Source of the DNA: Gautieria morchelliformis
Lineage: Eukaryota; Basidiomycota; Agaricomycetes; Gomphales; Gomphaceae
Length of the DNA stretch: 64,000 nucleotides
Reading direction: 5' to 3'
NCBI GenBank assembly: GCA_015179125.1
Contig: WHVA01000132.1
Coordinates: 1-64,000, forward strand
A program made the translations under genes and the position numbers. Every line of letters starts with the position of its first letter. Within the stretch, counting starts at the first letter, position 1. Shown here piece by piece: positions 1-10,784 of this stretch. The notes beneath the pieces were generated by a model. That model saw only the letters and a list, made by a program, of their open reading frames with translations, was not told the DNA's origin and did no database searches.

Positions 1-306
1 ACAGGTAGCGTGTCCCCACACATAATGTGTCCCCACAGGTAGCATGTCCCCCATGTAATGTGTCCTCGCTGGTAGGTAGCATGTCTCACAGGTAGCGTGT
101 CCTCACAGCAGCATGTCCCCACACGTAATGTGTCCTCACAGGTAGCGTGTCCCCACACGTAATGTGTCCCCACAGGTAGCATGTCACCACACGTAACGTG
201 TCCTCACAGGTAGCGTGTCCTCACACATAACATGTCCCCACAGGTAGCATGTCCTCACACGTAACGTGTGCTCACTGGTAGGTAGTGTGTCCTCACAGGT
301 AGCATG
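1..306. repeat. 17-bp minisatellite array, block 1
   Basis: Tandem monomers close to ACAGGTAGCGTGTCCCC (17 bp) fill the segment. They often alternate as a 34-bp dimer of an ACAGGTAGC type and an ACACGTAATG type. Monomers differ at a few positions, chiefly R/Y transitions, and two copies carry a 3-4 bp GGTA insertion. Related arrays recur at 53215-53905 and 54555-54925, so this is a dispersed satellite family of this genome. No gene is visible. The array stops exactly where the copia LTR starts. Confidence 0.9.
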
Positions 307-800
307 TGTTGGTGCATTTATGCTCCTGCACCAAAATCAAGCATAATATATTCAATTTACTGTATGGTGTTTCAATCTCTCCTCATATTGTTCTTGTACC
401 ATGCCATCATTCTCTGTTTATTTTCGAAATTTTCCATCACTCCCTACCTCCCATTCCATTTTGTTATTTCTGTTTTCACAGGCGGCTGCACCCAGCGGAG
501 TCTGAAATGACTTCGACGCGCGAGCTCTTGGGCGCTAAAGGGCCGGGTAGTAGTACATGCACAGTGAGACAGATTTCCCCCTCTCTCAGTGACAACTAAA
601 TTCACTGAGAGAGGCAAGTAAATTAGTCTAGTGTTCCTTCGATTTATTGACCTAGAAATCCTCTGTAGTGAATCAATTTCTAGGTAGTGTATAATATACT
701 TATAGTGACAACTAAATTCACTGAGAGAGTGAATCAATTTCTAGTCTATTCTTTTGAGCAACAAGTCCATACCTACTGCCTATAATTCCTGTCCTCTACA
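307..800 (+). repeat. Left LTR of the copia element
   Basis: Starts TGTTGGTGCA and ends CCTCTACA, giving the usual TG...CA ends. It carries an internal direct repeat of a stretch containing GTGACAACTAAATTCACTGA (near 587-606 and 704-723), present in both LTRs. The match to the right LTR (5061-5558) is almost complete. Confidence 0.93.
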
Positions 801-816
801 GGGTTATGGGCCCCGG
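801..816 (+). other. Primer-binding site resembling an internal half of initiator tRNA-Met
   Basis: GGGTTATGGGCCCCGG follows the left LTR directly. It differs by about one base from the complement of the anticodon stem-loop of initiator tRNA-Met, the half-tRNA primer known for Drosophila copia and Ty5-like elements. The assignment rests on recalled tRNA sequence and is an inference. The gag start codon (806) lies inside this site. Confidence 0.6.
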
Positions 817-1759
817 AGACACTTCTGAGAAACTATTGGGTGTTGAGAAGCTTGCTACTGATGGAAGTAATTGGCCATTGTGGCGAGCCACTCTCATCAG
901 CTATTTCGAGTCCAAAAATCTACTCAAGCATGTAGAAGGGAGAGTCACTCGACCTCCTGATCCTCCAGTCATGCCCCCAGGCCATATTCTTACAGAAGCT
1001 GAGGAAACTCAGATGGATAAGGCTGAGGAGAAGCTGGAGAGATACCTTGCTAGAGAAGGACAAGCCAAGACCCAAATCATCGTCTCAGTGTCAGAGTCAT
1101 TAGCCCTGATGCTACAGAAGCAGAAGACAGCAAAAGAGACTTGGGATGCACTGGTCAATGAAATGACCAAAAAGCCCAAGATGGTCCTCACCAGCCTGCA
1201 GAGACAACTCCGCAGTATGAGATGTCCTGAGGATGGAGACTTGAGAGATCATTTGGACAAGGCCCAAGACCTATATGCTCGTCTTAATGAGATGGGAGCT
1301 AGAGTTTCTGAAGAAGAATTCATGGACATAATCCTTGCGTCACTTCCACCATCCTATGAGGCAGTCATGAACGCCCTTACCACTTCGCTTGAAGAATGCG
1401 GGATGCCATTAGTCCCTGATAATATTATTAGGGTACTAAAGGCTCAGTATGACAGGAAGAAAACACTCCCGCAAGAAGAGCAGGTGTTTATTGGTTCATC
1501 TACTAAGAAGGACCAAAAGGGGCAGAAGGCGCATATATGCACCAACTGCAAAAAGCCTGGACATTCCATCGAAAATTGCTGGGCTAAGGGAGGTGGTAAA
1601 GAAGGTCAAGGACCACGTCAGAAGAAAAAAGCCAAAGGCAAGAAGAAGAAGAAGGGTAAAGCAAAAGCGAATGTTGCCGAAGAAGAGTCCTCTTCTGAGG
1701 AAAGTGATGATGGGCATCTTGCCTTCACCAATTTCGACGAGTGCTCTATTTCAATCTGA
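806..1759 (+). CDS. Copia gag-like polyprotein part, 317 aa
   Basis: The N-terminal region has the UBN2-type copia gag pattern, including a 'NWPLWRATL' segment and a helical middle. It is followed by a zinc knuckle CTNCKKPGHSIENC (C-X2-C-X4-H-X4-C, residues about 249-262), then a very lysine-rich RNA-binding tail and an acidic serine stretch. It would package element RNA in virus-like particles. The frame ends with TGA at 1757 just before the protease. In most copia elements gag and pol form one frame, so a frame change here is either programmed or damage. Confidence 0.85.
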   Translation: MGPGDTSEKLLGVEKLATDGSNWPLWRATLISYFESKNLLKHVEGRVTRPPDPPVMPPGHILTEAEETQMDKAEEKLERYLAREGQAKTQIIVSVSESLALMLQKQKTAKETWDALVNEMTKKPKMVLTSLQRQLRSMRCPEDGDLRDHLDKAQDLYARLNEMGARVSEEEFMDIILASLPPSYEAVMNALTTSLEECGMPLVPDNIIRVLKAQYDRKKTLPQEEQVFIGSSTKKDQKGQKAHICTNCKKPGHSIENCWAKGGGKEGQGPRQKKKAKGKKKKKGKAKANVAEEESSSEESDDGHLAFTNFDECSISI

Positions 1760-2274
1760 GCACATCCTCAGGAGTTATAGTCATACTCGACACCGGAACG
1801 ACATCGCATATGACTCCTCATAAAGATTTATTGAGGAACTACTGTCAATTCTCACAGCCGAGGACTATCCGAGCAGCCAACAAAGGCACCTTTGATGCCT
1901 TCGGCTCAGGACTGCTCGTATTATCCAATAAGGTTGGAGATAAAACAGTGGAAGTCACTTTGCAAGATACATACTATGCACCAAAAATTGCTGCTACCCT
2001 CGTCTCAATCGGTCGGTGCGATGATGCTGGCTACAATATTCGACTCGGTGGCCAGAAATGCACAATATCTAACGCTGCTGGAAAGGTATTGATGCAAGCA
2101 CCGAAGGTCAATGGCTTATATCGACTAGACCTCCAGTCACCAAGTGCTCAAGCCCATGTGTTTGTCTGCCATGGAAATTCATCAAAAAATGGGGCACATC
2201 TCACAGAAGTCCCTACAACATCTATTAAATCGTGGCATGATATTGGGCATCGAACTGAGCTCCACAGGCGATAG
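1741..2274 (+). pseudogene. Copia aspartic protease fragment, shifted frame
   Basis: The active-site motif DTGTTSHM lies around residues 18-25, as in copia proteases (D-S/T-G). The frame is offset from both gag and the following integrase. It ends out of frame at 'RTELHRR', while the expected GAG-pre-integrase sequence (AMEIHQKMGH) continues in another frame from 2144. This shows a second frame change between about 2150 and 2165. Confidence 0.8.
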
Positions 2275-4147
2275 AATTGTCTGTGATGCGTGTATTCAAG
2301 CCAAGATTGCACGCAAACCTCTTCCTCGAGAACCCAGAGACCGAACATCAAAATTTGGTGACAGAATTTATTCTGATGTCTGGGGACCTGCAAGACACCT
2401 CACGATCGATAAAAAGTCATATTATGTCTCCTTTATCGATGACTACTCAAGAGAATTGGTGATCTATCTCATGGCGAACAAATCAGAAGCATTCTCAAAG
2501 TACAAACTCTACGAGGCTTTAATGCTTCGACAGAGAAATGTGCACATCAAAGCACTTGTTTCTGATCGAGGGGGCAAATATACGAGCTCTGAATTCGAAC
2601 AGCATCTAGCCAAACAAGGCACGAAGCATCAGTTGACGGTACACGACACACCAGAGTCTAATGGTGTTGCCGAACGTCTGAACCGAACTCTCACTGAGAG
2701 AACTCGTGCCATGCTGTTAGAATCAGGCCTTCCTAAGATATTATGGGGCTATGCGATACAGCATGCCAATTATCTTAGGAATAGGACGCATACAAGAGCT
2801 CTACCGGATAAAACGCCCTACGAGATGATTCACCATGAGAAACCGAATCTCAAAGACATTCACGCGTGGGGAACTGAAATCTATGTTAAAGTCACTCAGG
2901 GAGATAAATTGGCAGCTCGTGCCAAGAGAGCTCAGTGGATAGGAATTTCTGCGCAGAGTCATGGTCATTATGTTTATTGGCCTGACTCACACAAAGTTTC
3001 TGTCGAGCGGAACGTTGTGTTTGATTCAGAGATGAAGAAGAGAAAGGTCCCAATCATTTCTATTGAGGAATCCAAGCTACCTACGTCTAGAGAAGAGAAG
3101 AAGGCCATTCCGGCATCAGTGCCTGTGCCTGGTCGCTTAGTCAGCGAAGAGGCAAAGATCGAAGAAATTGATGAAAGTGCACCAGAGGAATATCTTGAAG
3201 AGCTGCAACCTATTCAGGGAGTTGATGACAGACCTAGAGAAGCTGAACCGATCAGGAGAAGCGAAAGGATCCGTCAACAACAAGTGCAGCCGGCCCCAAC
3301 AGGTCCCGTAACAAGATCTCAGACTCAGAGACAAGCTGACGCACATATGACTACGCTAGCTTACGAGGATGTTGAGGACCATAAAGAAAATTTATTCGAC
3401 CAAGAATTATCCTCCGAGATTGATGGCATCAGTAGCTATGAGTTTGCCATCAGCGCGTTTCCAACCGACGGTCAAGACAATAACAAGGCGCCGGATTTAA
3501 GTCAAATTGAACCTAGCAATGCAGACGAAGCTCTGAATAATCCTATGTGGAAGAGATCGATGGACAAAGAGTACGAGGCCCTAATCGACAAGGGAGTGTG
3601 GGAACGAGCTAAACCACCTCCTGGAGCCAATATTGTCGGTAATAAATGGGTCTACCTTTGGAAGCGTAATCCAGAAGGGAAACCAATAATGCCTAAATCG
3701 AGAATGGTCGCCCAAGGCTTCACACAGAAGTTTGGAGTCGACTATGATGAGACATACTCACCTGTTGCTCAGTTATCCTCCCTGCGGATCATATGCGCCA
3801 TTGCTACTAGGAATGACTGGCCTATTCATCAAATGGACGTGGACTATGCATACCTCAATGCTACGTTGCCTGAACCTATTTACATGAAGCAGCCGTATGG
3901 ATATGAGTCCGGAGACAAAGACGAAGTGCTACTTTTGAAGAAAGCACTCTACGGCCTCAAACAATCTGGAAGGGAATGGTACAAACGTCTAAGTGGTGAA
4001 TTCCACAAGTTAGGATTCACTACGTCAGCCACAGATGGGGCTGTATTTTATAGACGTGGCAGAAAGGGGCATGTGATTATTGCAACAGCTGTAGATGACC
4101 TCACCATCACAGCTGAGAATCAGTCAGTCCTGGATGAAGTCAAATGA
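2144..4147 (+). pseudogene. Copia integrase and reverse transcriptase part, ended by TGA
   Basis: Residues about 10-55 are the GAG-pre-integrase/zinc region with an H-H-C-C pattern (HQKMGH, CDACIQAK). The integrase core has the D-D-E set in IYSDVWGPA, VSDRGGKY and ESNGVAERLNR. An acidic, basic and Pro-rich linker precedes the reverse transcriptase (WKRSMDKEYEAL, MDVDYAYLNA, LKKALYGLKQ). The polymerase box reads AVDDLT, equivalent to YVDD. The frame stops at TGA 4145-4147, but conserved reverse-transcriptase sequence continues beyond it in the same frame. Confidence 0.88.
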
Positions 4148-5047
4148 GATCTTGCTCAGGTCTTCAGTATGAAAGATCTAGGCGAGATTCATTGGCTATT
4201 GAACCTCAAAATCGAAAGAGACTGGCAGAAGAAAACTATTGCAATTTCACAACCCGCATACATCGAGAAGATCATCAAAAAATTCAATCTCGAAGATGCG
4301 AAAACTTATGCTACGCCTCTTGATCCAGCCGTAAAATTATCTAAAGACCAATGTCCTTCTACAGAAAGAGGCAAGAAAGCCATGTCGAAGTTCCCATACA
4401 GGCAAGCTATAGGATCACTGATGTGGGCAGCTGTAGCCACTCGACCTGACATTGCATTTGCGGTGTCATTGCTCTCGCAATTCCTCGAAAATCCAGGTGG
4501 CACACATTGGAATGCAGTCAAACGTGTCTTCAAATATTTGAAAGGCACGAAGCATTACAAGCTCACACTTGGAAGGAATCGAGACGGCTTGATGGGGTAT
4601 TCAGATGCAGATTGGGGTTCACAGAGTCATAGGTGTTCGTATTCGGCATACTTATTCCAGATTGATGGGGGCACTGTTTCATGGAGTTGCCAGAAACAGT
4701 CGATAGTAGCCCTCTCATCAACTGAAGCAGAATTCGTCGCCCTGACCCATGCGGGCAAAGAGGCTCTCTGGATGCGCCATTTTATTTCTGAAATATTCCA
4801 ACCACTGAACAGACCCATCCAAGTTTATTCAGACAATCAATCAGCCATTACAATCACGTATGGCACTCAACAAGACAGGAGAACCAAACATTTCGACATC
4901 AGATTATATTTCCTTCGAGATATAATCAAAAATCAACAAGCCAAGCTCGTTTATTTGCCAACTGAACAAATGTTGGCAGATATCCTCACTAAAGGACTTC
5001 CTAGTCCTAAAGTGAAGATCCTCAATGAGCAAATCGGAATATATTAA
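4148..5047 (+). pseudogene. Copia reverse transcriptase end plus RNase H
   Basis: This continues the integrase/RT frame after the TGA, with the thumb motif FSMKDLGEIHWLL. RNase H follows with its conserved acidic residues in YSDADWGS, LSSTEAEFVAL and YSDNQSAI, and the terminal KHFDIRLYFLRD motif. It ends at TAA 5045-5047, just before the polypurine tract. An ATG-initiated product could begin at 4169 but would lack the polymerase core. Confidence 0.88.
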
Positions 5048-5050
5048 GCT

Positions 5051-5060
5051 TGAGGGGGCA
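5051..5060 (+). other. Polypurine tract of the copia element
   Basis: TGAGGGGGCA lies directly upstream of the right LTR and directly after the pol stop codon, the place where plus-strand DNA synthesis is primed in LTR elements. Confidence 0.75.
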
Positions 5061-5558
5061 TGTTGGGTGCATTTATGCTCCTGCACCAAAATCAAGCATA
5101 ATATATTCAATTTACTGTATGGTGTTTCAATCTCTCCTCATATTGTTCTTGTACCATGCATTCATTTCTCTGTTTATTTTCGAAATTTTCCAGTCACTCC
5201 CTACCTCCCCATTCCATTTTGTTATTTCTGTTTTCACAGGCGGCTGCACCCAGCGGAGTCTGAAATGACTTCGACGCGCGAGCTCTTGGGCGCTAAAGGG
5301 CCGGGTAGTAGTACATGCACAGTGAGACAGATTCCCCCCTCTCTCAGTGACAACTAAATTCACTGAGAGAGGCAAGTAAATTAGTCTAGTGTTCCTTCGA
5401 TTTATTGACCTAGAAATCCTCTGTAGTGAATCAATTTCTAGGTAGTGTATAATATACTTATAGTGACAACTAAATTCACTGAGAGAGTGAATCAATTTCT
5501 AGTCTATTCTTTTGAGCAACAAGTCCATACCTACTGCCTATAATTCCTGTCCTCTACA
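5061..5558 (+). repeat. Right LTR of the copia element
   Basis: Runs from TGTTGGGTGCA to CCTCTACA. It is followed immediately by LINE reverse-transcriptase sequence on the opposite strand. Confidence 0.93.
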
Positions 5559-6224
5559 CTTTGGGACTTCATAATTCGCCTTGCCTGGCTTCCGTAGCAC
5601 GACTGTGATCCAGGTCTTCCAGTTGTCACTGTACGTGTTCAGAGCGAATGTCGCACGGAAGATACACAGAAGATACTCAGCAATTAGGTCAGCGGACTCC
5701 TTCAGGACCACGTTCAGGATCCCGTCATCGCCCGGCGCCTTATGGGGCTTTAGCTTGTTCAGGTGCCGCTTCAGCTGCGCCTCGTGGATCTGAAAGTTGT
5801 GGTTGACATGTTTCGGGTACCAATGGTTCGGCAGGACTTGCGATTCAGACGGCTTGGGCGGGAAGAACGCTGCCGCGAGGGCTGTGCTCTTATCCTTGTT
5901 GGTTTCTGCCACATTAGCAGTGCCATCAGCTCCAATCACCTGCAGAGTCAGGATCCGCGATCTTCCCCCATCCGTAGCTGGGTTGGCCAAGTATTTGTTC
6001 GCCGTCCATAGCAGCCCGTCATTGAGGTTCTCCAGGTATTCAGCCCAATGCTGTGATTTAGCCTTACTGATCGCCTTGCCATATCTCTCTGTGACTTCCC
6101 TGTGTTCTTCATGGGACGGGTGGTCGGCGACTGCGCGGTGGATGTAGGAGAGGTGGTTTAGCCTGTTCTTAGCCCTCTTGAGATCTGTCAGTTCCTTGCT
6201 CCACCACCTACAGGAGTGCGGCAC
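5559..6224 (-). pseudogene. LINE ORF2 reverse transcriptase, N-terminal part only
   Basis: The region after the endonuclease (WWSKELTDLKRAKNRL) and the first RT block (KLKPHKAPGDDGILNVVLK, then WKTWITVVLRKPGKANYEVPK) are recognisable. The catalytic FADD palm block is absent because the sequence is cut at the LTR; the apparent C-terminal residues are LTR-encoded. The frame is offset by one base from the endonuclease ORF, so ORF2 was already frameshifted near 6190-6224. Confidence 0.85.
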
Positions 6225-7234
6225 TGGCTTCGACAGCGGGACGCTATGTTGATGGTGTCCTGGATGGCAACCGTCAGCGCGGTAACCATTTCATTGTACT
6301 CACCTATGTTTTCTGGCTCTTTTGCGTCCGGCACTCCCTCTAGCTGCTCCGCCAGCTGCTCCCGGAATTCGCCCCAATCCACCATCCTAAAGTTGCGGAA
6401 GGGCTCCGGGCCCCTGGTTTCTACATTGATGTCAAAGGTTGTGAGGATGGGGACGTGGTCGGTGCCTGGCCCCCTCCTGCTGGGAGAGGTGTCGCAGCTG
6501 ATGATGGAGTTGGCGATGTTGTCCATACAAAAGACATTATCAACCCTCGTCCAGTTCTTGGTGGACATGGACTGCAGGGTTGGGAGGCGTTTGGGGAGGG
6601 CCATCACCATGTTGTAGTCAGCCACCATGGAAATTAGCTCCTCAGCCATCCTGGTCACTTCGGCCGTGAACAAGTGATGGTTCCTCTCCTCATCCCACAT
6701 GGGGTGGTGCCGATTGAAGTCCCTGCACCACACCATCGAGTCCGTCTCGTGCTGAATTATGTTGCGCCGCTCCATGCCGACATAGTCGTCGACGATCTGC
6801 AGCGACGCTGAGTGGTCACAATCGTTGTAAATGTTGAAGATCGTGATCTTGCCCTGTTGGTGCCTGAGCTGCATCACCGTGACGTCATTTGTCCCCTTGA
6901 CCAAGACCTGTGACCACACGTTAGTGTCTAGAGAGGTGTTTACCAGTATCACCAAATGCTTCGGGGTATCGTTAGTTAGATGAGAGGTAGGATAGAGCAT
7001 GCGCCAGTTGTGATTCGCTTTGGTATTTCCTAGCCCATCGATATACGGCTCTTGCAGCAGCATTACATCCCACTCCTTGTGGACGGCCGAGTTGACGAGG
7101 TCAAACTGGGCCTTGTCAGATTTGTTCAGGTTTTGTTGATATATTCTCAGCCTCGTTGGTGTTGGTCCCGTCGTATAGTTCATCAGCGGAGGGCAGAGGA
7201 GGGCGGCCCGTTGTGTCCTTCTGTGTCTCCCCAC
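6188..7234 (-). pseudogene. LINE ORF2 endonuclease domain (APE/EEP family)
   Basis: The N-terminus LRIYQQNLNKS and MLLQEPYIDG match the EEP-type endonuclease of LINEs (Asn and Glu metal ligands). VWCRDFNRHHPMW is the D-x-N block, with the usual 'GDFN' degenerate to CRDFN, and TDHVPI is the terminal Asp-His block. It would nick target DNA to prime reverse transcription. It runs out of frame into the RT region at its C-terminus. Confidence 0.85.
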
Positions 7235-7392
7235 CTGTTGGTGGGGCCCAGGGCAATGCTGTTGGAAGAGGTGGTCAGGCTCCCATGCTGCCGCACGGGC
7301 TGTGGGGGTTCCGCTCGCAGGTGACTATCCACTGCTGGCCCTGGGGCTTGCCGTTCATAAGGGAGCACCGTTTGCTTGAGCCTTCCCGTGTG

Positions 7393-9098
7393 TCACGTGA
7401 CCGTCTCCCAGCCCCCATTGTGCTGTGGCACAGTCTGTTGCTCTGCCTGTGGGGGCAGCAGGGCCAGCGCTTTGGAGGGCTGCGAGACATGGGTCCACGC
7501 TTCCTCAGTTGGGAAGTACGGCATTAAGTTCTCGAGCAGCCTGGAGTCGAGCTCTGCGCATTTGCTCAGGAAGACCGGGCAAGCTCTAGACCAGCTGGCA
7601 TGGCCGTCTGACCTGCAGGAAACGCACCGCCGCCCGGTTTGATCGCACGTGGACGTCTTGTGCCTCCCCCCGCAGGTGCCACAGGTGTCGTGTTCTTGTG
7701 GGCACGCATATAACAAGTGATTCCATCCCTGGCATTTGAGGCACCTGGTGGGCTCTTTCCTGCACTTTTCTGCATAAACCCTCTTCTGACAGACTATAAG
7801 TCCGTCGGTGATTGCTTTGTTGGCAGCTTCCGGTGTGGCGAACGTGATGATGGCATGGCCACAGGTTTGGCTAGCTGCCCTACGCTGTTTTGGCTTGATC
7901 CACCTGGCTTTGTTGATCATTCCCCTCGGGAGCCTGTTGACCTCCTCTATGCCCCGCAGGTCTCCCTCCCTTTCCAGCTCGAAGTGCAACGGTATGAACT
8001 GGATCACGAGCGGGAATGATCTCGTTTTCATCCTCGCATCGGGCGCTAGGGCCTCTGTGAATCGGATCCTGTTCCCCACCTCGTTGAGCCACCTCGCCGC
8101 CTCCTCCACGTTGAGCTCGTACAGCACTCCACCGTTGGCCAGCCGCCTCGCGCTGACAACCAGCCTTTCCCCCTCTGGGTCCAGGTCGCTGATGGTCTCG
8201 TTGGCCTTCAACGCCAGCCCGATGTCATCAAGGTCGGTGAGGATGCGCTCTCCTGCGCTCGCAGCGTCCACCAGCACTTGTCTCTGTTTGATGCCCTCCC
8301 TCGCTCGGACTCTGGCATCGAGCGTGGCGGCGCCGGGCGGCGTGTGCTGCGATGTCGCTGCTGCTTTCAATACGGTGTCCCTATACATAGTCGATGTCTC
8401 GTTGAGTTGGGTCGCCGAGGTAGCGACCGTATTCGACACCGACTGGATCGTCTGGACCGCCGCGGCCGCGTCCTCGGTAACTTGGTGAGAGAGCCTTGCC
8501 GCGGTCTCGGCCGCAGCGGTGGCCTTATCTATCAGAGCCGTTGCCTCTGCGATCTTGGCTGAAAGCGCGTTTCCTTCCGCAGCGAGTCCCTCCTTGACCT
8601 GGCTCACGATCTTCTCGTATCTGGCATCATCCTCCACCTCCTCCAGTACGAACGCGATGGACCTCATCGCGTTTATCGCTTGGTGTGGAATTCCCTTATA
8701 CTGAGTCACCTGTAGGATGGCAGTGGACAGCACGCCGACTGTCCAGGGCACGCCGGGTACCGTTAGCAAGGTACGTTCCAAGTAGAGCTTACCTGCTTCG
8801 CCATCCGCTATCTCCTGCCCTGGTAAAACCCTTATCTCCTCCCCTGTGAGTGTCTCCTGGTCTGACGCTGCCCCCTGGTGGTCACCCGGGTCGCCGGTGC
8901 CCTTTTCTCAGCCGCGTTCTCACTTCTTTTCGTCGGTTCTGTCTGCTTGTCTCTTACAGGGCCCGTTGCTGCCCTCCTTCCCTGAGCGTCGAGCTTGGCC
9001 TGTGCCATGGACGGTGCCGCGGTCGGACGCTGCGTAGGCGTGCTCCTGCCCTTCGCCCCACTAGCCGACGCGTCGTTCGACATGAGGCCGGGTTTCAT
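7393..9098 (-). pseudogene. LINE ORF1, gag-like with three zinc knuckles, frameshifted
   Basis: The likely start is the Met at 9098 or 9083, giving a basic N-terminus that runs to a stop at 8832. The continuation (EEIRVLPGQEIAD onward, open down to 7393) lies in another frame, so one frameshift separates the two parts. The long middle region is helical and Ala/Thr-rich. Near the C-terminus are CLKCQGWNHLLYAC (C-X2-C-X4-H-X4-C), CGTCGGRHKTSTC and CVSCRSDGHASWSRAC. These bind RNA in LINE ORF1 proteins. Confidence 0.8.
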
Positions 9099-9240
9099 GG
9101 CAGGTGTATGTAGAGCGCTCAGGGTGTGTAGATATGTATGGTATGTAGGTAGGTGTAATAGTAGGAGCAAAGAAAAGGAAGGTAGAGAAAGAACTAAAAA
9201 TGTGCCCAGGCGATGGTGGTGGTCGGAGTGCAAAAGGCAT

Positions 9241-10784
9241 CAGGGAAACCACACAGATTTCACAAAAGATTATAATGATATTAGAATATATGAAATTGTA
9301 ATAAGTGCTAAAATGTCATCCCAGAGCATTATACCACCGGAATACCCAAAGGTAGTGTGGCGGCCATGGGGTAGCATGATGATAGCACGTGTCCATAGTA
9401 TAACCATCGGGACCCATGGGCTGCGACAATGGTCTGTGCCTACCATGGTTATCACCAGTGGTACTTAATAACCAAGAAATGACCAGACAGGCAATGGAAG
9501 ATATATTGATAAAGAAGTAGTGGCCGTTACAATACATTATAGACAAATGGGCCCTCCCGGTCTCCGAGGCTTCCAATTGCACCAGCATCTGCTCATACAG
9601 TGTCACTTTTCGGTTCAACATCTTCATGTGCATTGGGAAATATTTTTCTAATGAAGCGTCAGCGAATGCCCAACACGCGCAATGGTTCACATACCCTTTC
9701 CACCATCTCAACAAGGCTTCGGGTCACTGGACCGCGCGCTCATGGCTTAACAGGTCCAGTGGCAGCATGTGATTCTCGACCCCATATGAGTTCACTCATA
9801 TGGGGAGGAGAATCACATGCTACCACTGCAACTTGAAGTTGCGGAGGTAGCGGTAGTAGGCGAGTGCAAACTGGCCCTCCTCTGATGAGGATGGCACCTA
9901 GACGAACTTTGCTTTGAGCGAGCTTGATGGGGAGGGCATGGTGGGTCGCAATGAGGGTGTTCGGGTATAGAGAAAGAGACATGTCCCATGTCCGATGCAG
10001 TATCTTATAGATCCTGCGAAGCGTCACGTGATACAGTAGTTTGAACTTGTGCCAGTCATGGCCGGAGACGGCCGGAGACATTTCCAAGCTGGTTTCTCAT
10101 CTCGAGGAGGACTGAACAAATATAGTCTGTATTTGTTCAATAGGCACATTCTGCAACACACTGGTGTGAGGAGCAAGCATATGAGGACTAGCCGGATTGA
10201 AGATCGTTGACATACTGGAGTAGCACATAGTCACTGCCCGGTGCCTCGGCGGTGGGCTGCATCGCCGAGCCAGTGGGTCGACACTGCTAGTAGAACACTT
10301 GAAGGCCCTGGCGATGTACTGGTCGGGGGTTGTGTGGTGGGGCAGGCATGCAGAAATGGCAAGCGCTAGCAAGTGAGGACTCAAGATGTTTGGAAGTCAG
10401 GCGCGCCCCGGAATGGCAAGAGTGATAATACATGAGCATACTGAGGCCAGGAATATACACCTTTATCACAAGACATAAAGATGTCATGCGGCTTGCCATG
10501 ACCTACCTCTCTGAGACTAGCATGCAATCTATTGGCATTGATCACCAGAGTGTGTCTTCCTGGGTCCGGTGTAGCCATTGTCACAAGTGGTGACGATGTC
10601 ACACCAGCGCCGCGCGGTTTTCCTGATGGGAGTCCTTTTCCCTCGTCGAGCCTGACAAGGGAATGCAACGATGTGAGGAGCTGCTCTGGAAATATTGATG
10701 TGGTGATATCAACAATGACCAACTCAAGGTCCATGTGTAAATGTGCTGGTCACTCTGTAAACGCGCTGATTTGTCTGTAAACGC
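9241..10784. other. Interval with no recognised gene; open frames of unknown worth
   Basis: Minus-strand open frames of 132, 115, 95 and 117 aa lie at 9316-9714, 9740-10087, 10097-10384 and 10381-10734. I recognise no domain in any of them. Two share the end of a long inverted repeat (9757-9828), so part of this interval may be mobile-element debris. Confidence 0.4.
9757..9828. repeat. 34-bp inverted repeat with 4-bp loop
   Basis: The left arm begins CAGTGGCAGCATGTGATTCT and ends CCCCATATGAG; the loop is TTCA; the right arm mirrors it (CTCATATGGGG ... CACATGCTACCACTG). Three of 34 positions mismatch. It could form a strong hairpin. The origin is unknown; it may be the core of a foldback element. 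Confidence 0.85.

Larger units (their letters stand above)
307..5558 (+). mobile_element. Ty1/copia LTR retrotransposon, structurally complete but coding-defective
   Basis: Two direct LTRs of 494 and 498 bp flank a gag-pol region in copia order: gag with CCHC zinc knuckle, aspartic protease, integrase, reverse transcriptase, RNase H. A primer-binding site follows the left LTR and a purine-rich tract precedes the right one. The LTRs differ at only a handful of sites, mostly small indels near LTR position 110-150, so insertion was recent. Coding is nevertheless broken by two frame changes (about 1740-1760 and 2144-2165) and an in-frame TGA at 4145-4147. The bases flanking the two LTRs (GCATG on the left, CTTTG on the right) do not form a target duplication. 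Confidence 0.95.
5559..9240 (-). mobile_element. Truncated non-LTR retrotransposon (LINE), minus strand
   Basis: Reading leftward: ORF1 with three zinc knuckles, an APE-type endonuclease, then the first part of a reverse transcriptase. The RT breaks off at the LTR boundary (5559) just after 'NYEVPK', where an RT palm sequence starting (Y)RPI would be expected. The rest of the RT and the 3' end are not on the other side of the copia element. Overall order and the ORF1 zinc knuckles suggest a Tad1-like or related fungal LINE. The 5' limit near 9240 is a guess; no target duplication can be assigned. Confidence 0.85.

Noticed and set aside
1..306. Telomeric repeat at the window start
   Set aside because: No TTAGGG-type repeats; it is a 17-bp minisatellite that also occurs internally.
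7808..8488. Plus-strand 226-aa frame across the LINE ORF1
   Set aside because: Antisense shadow of ORF1, which has zinc knuckles on the minus strand.
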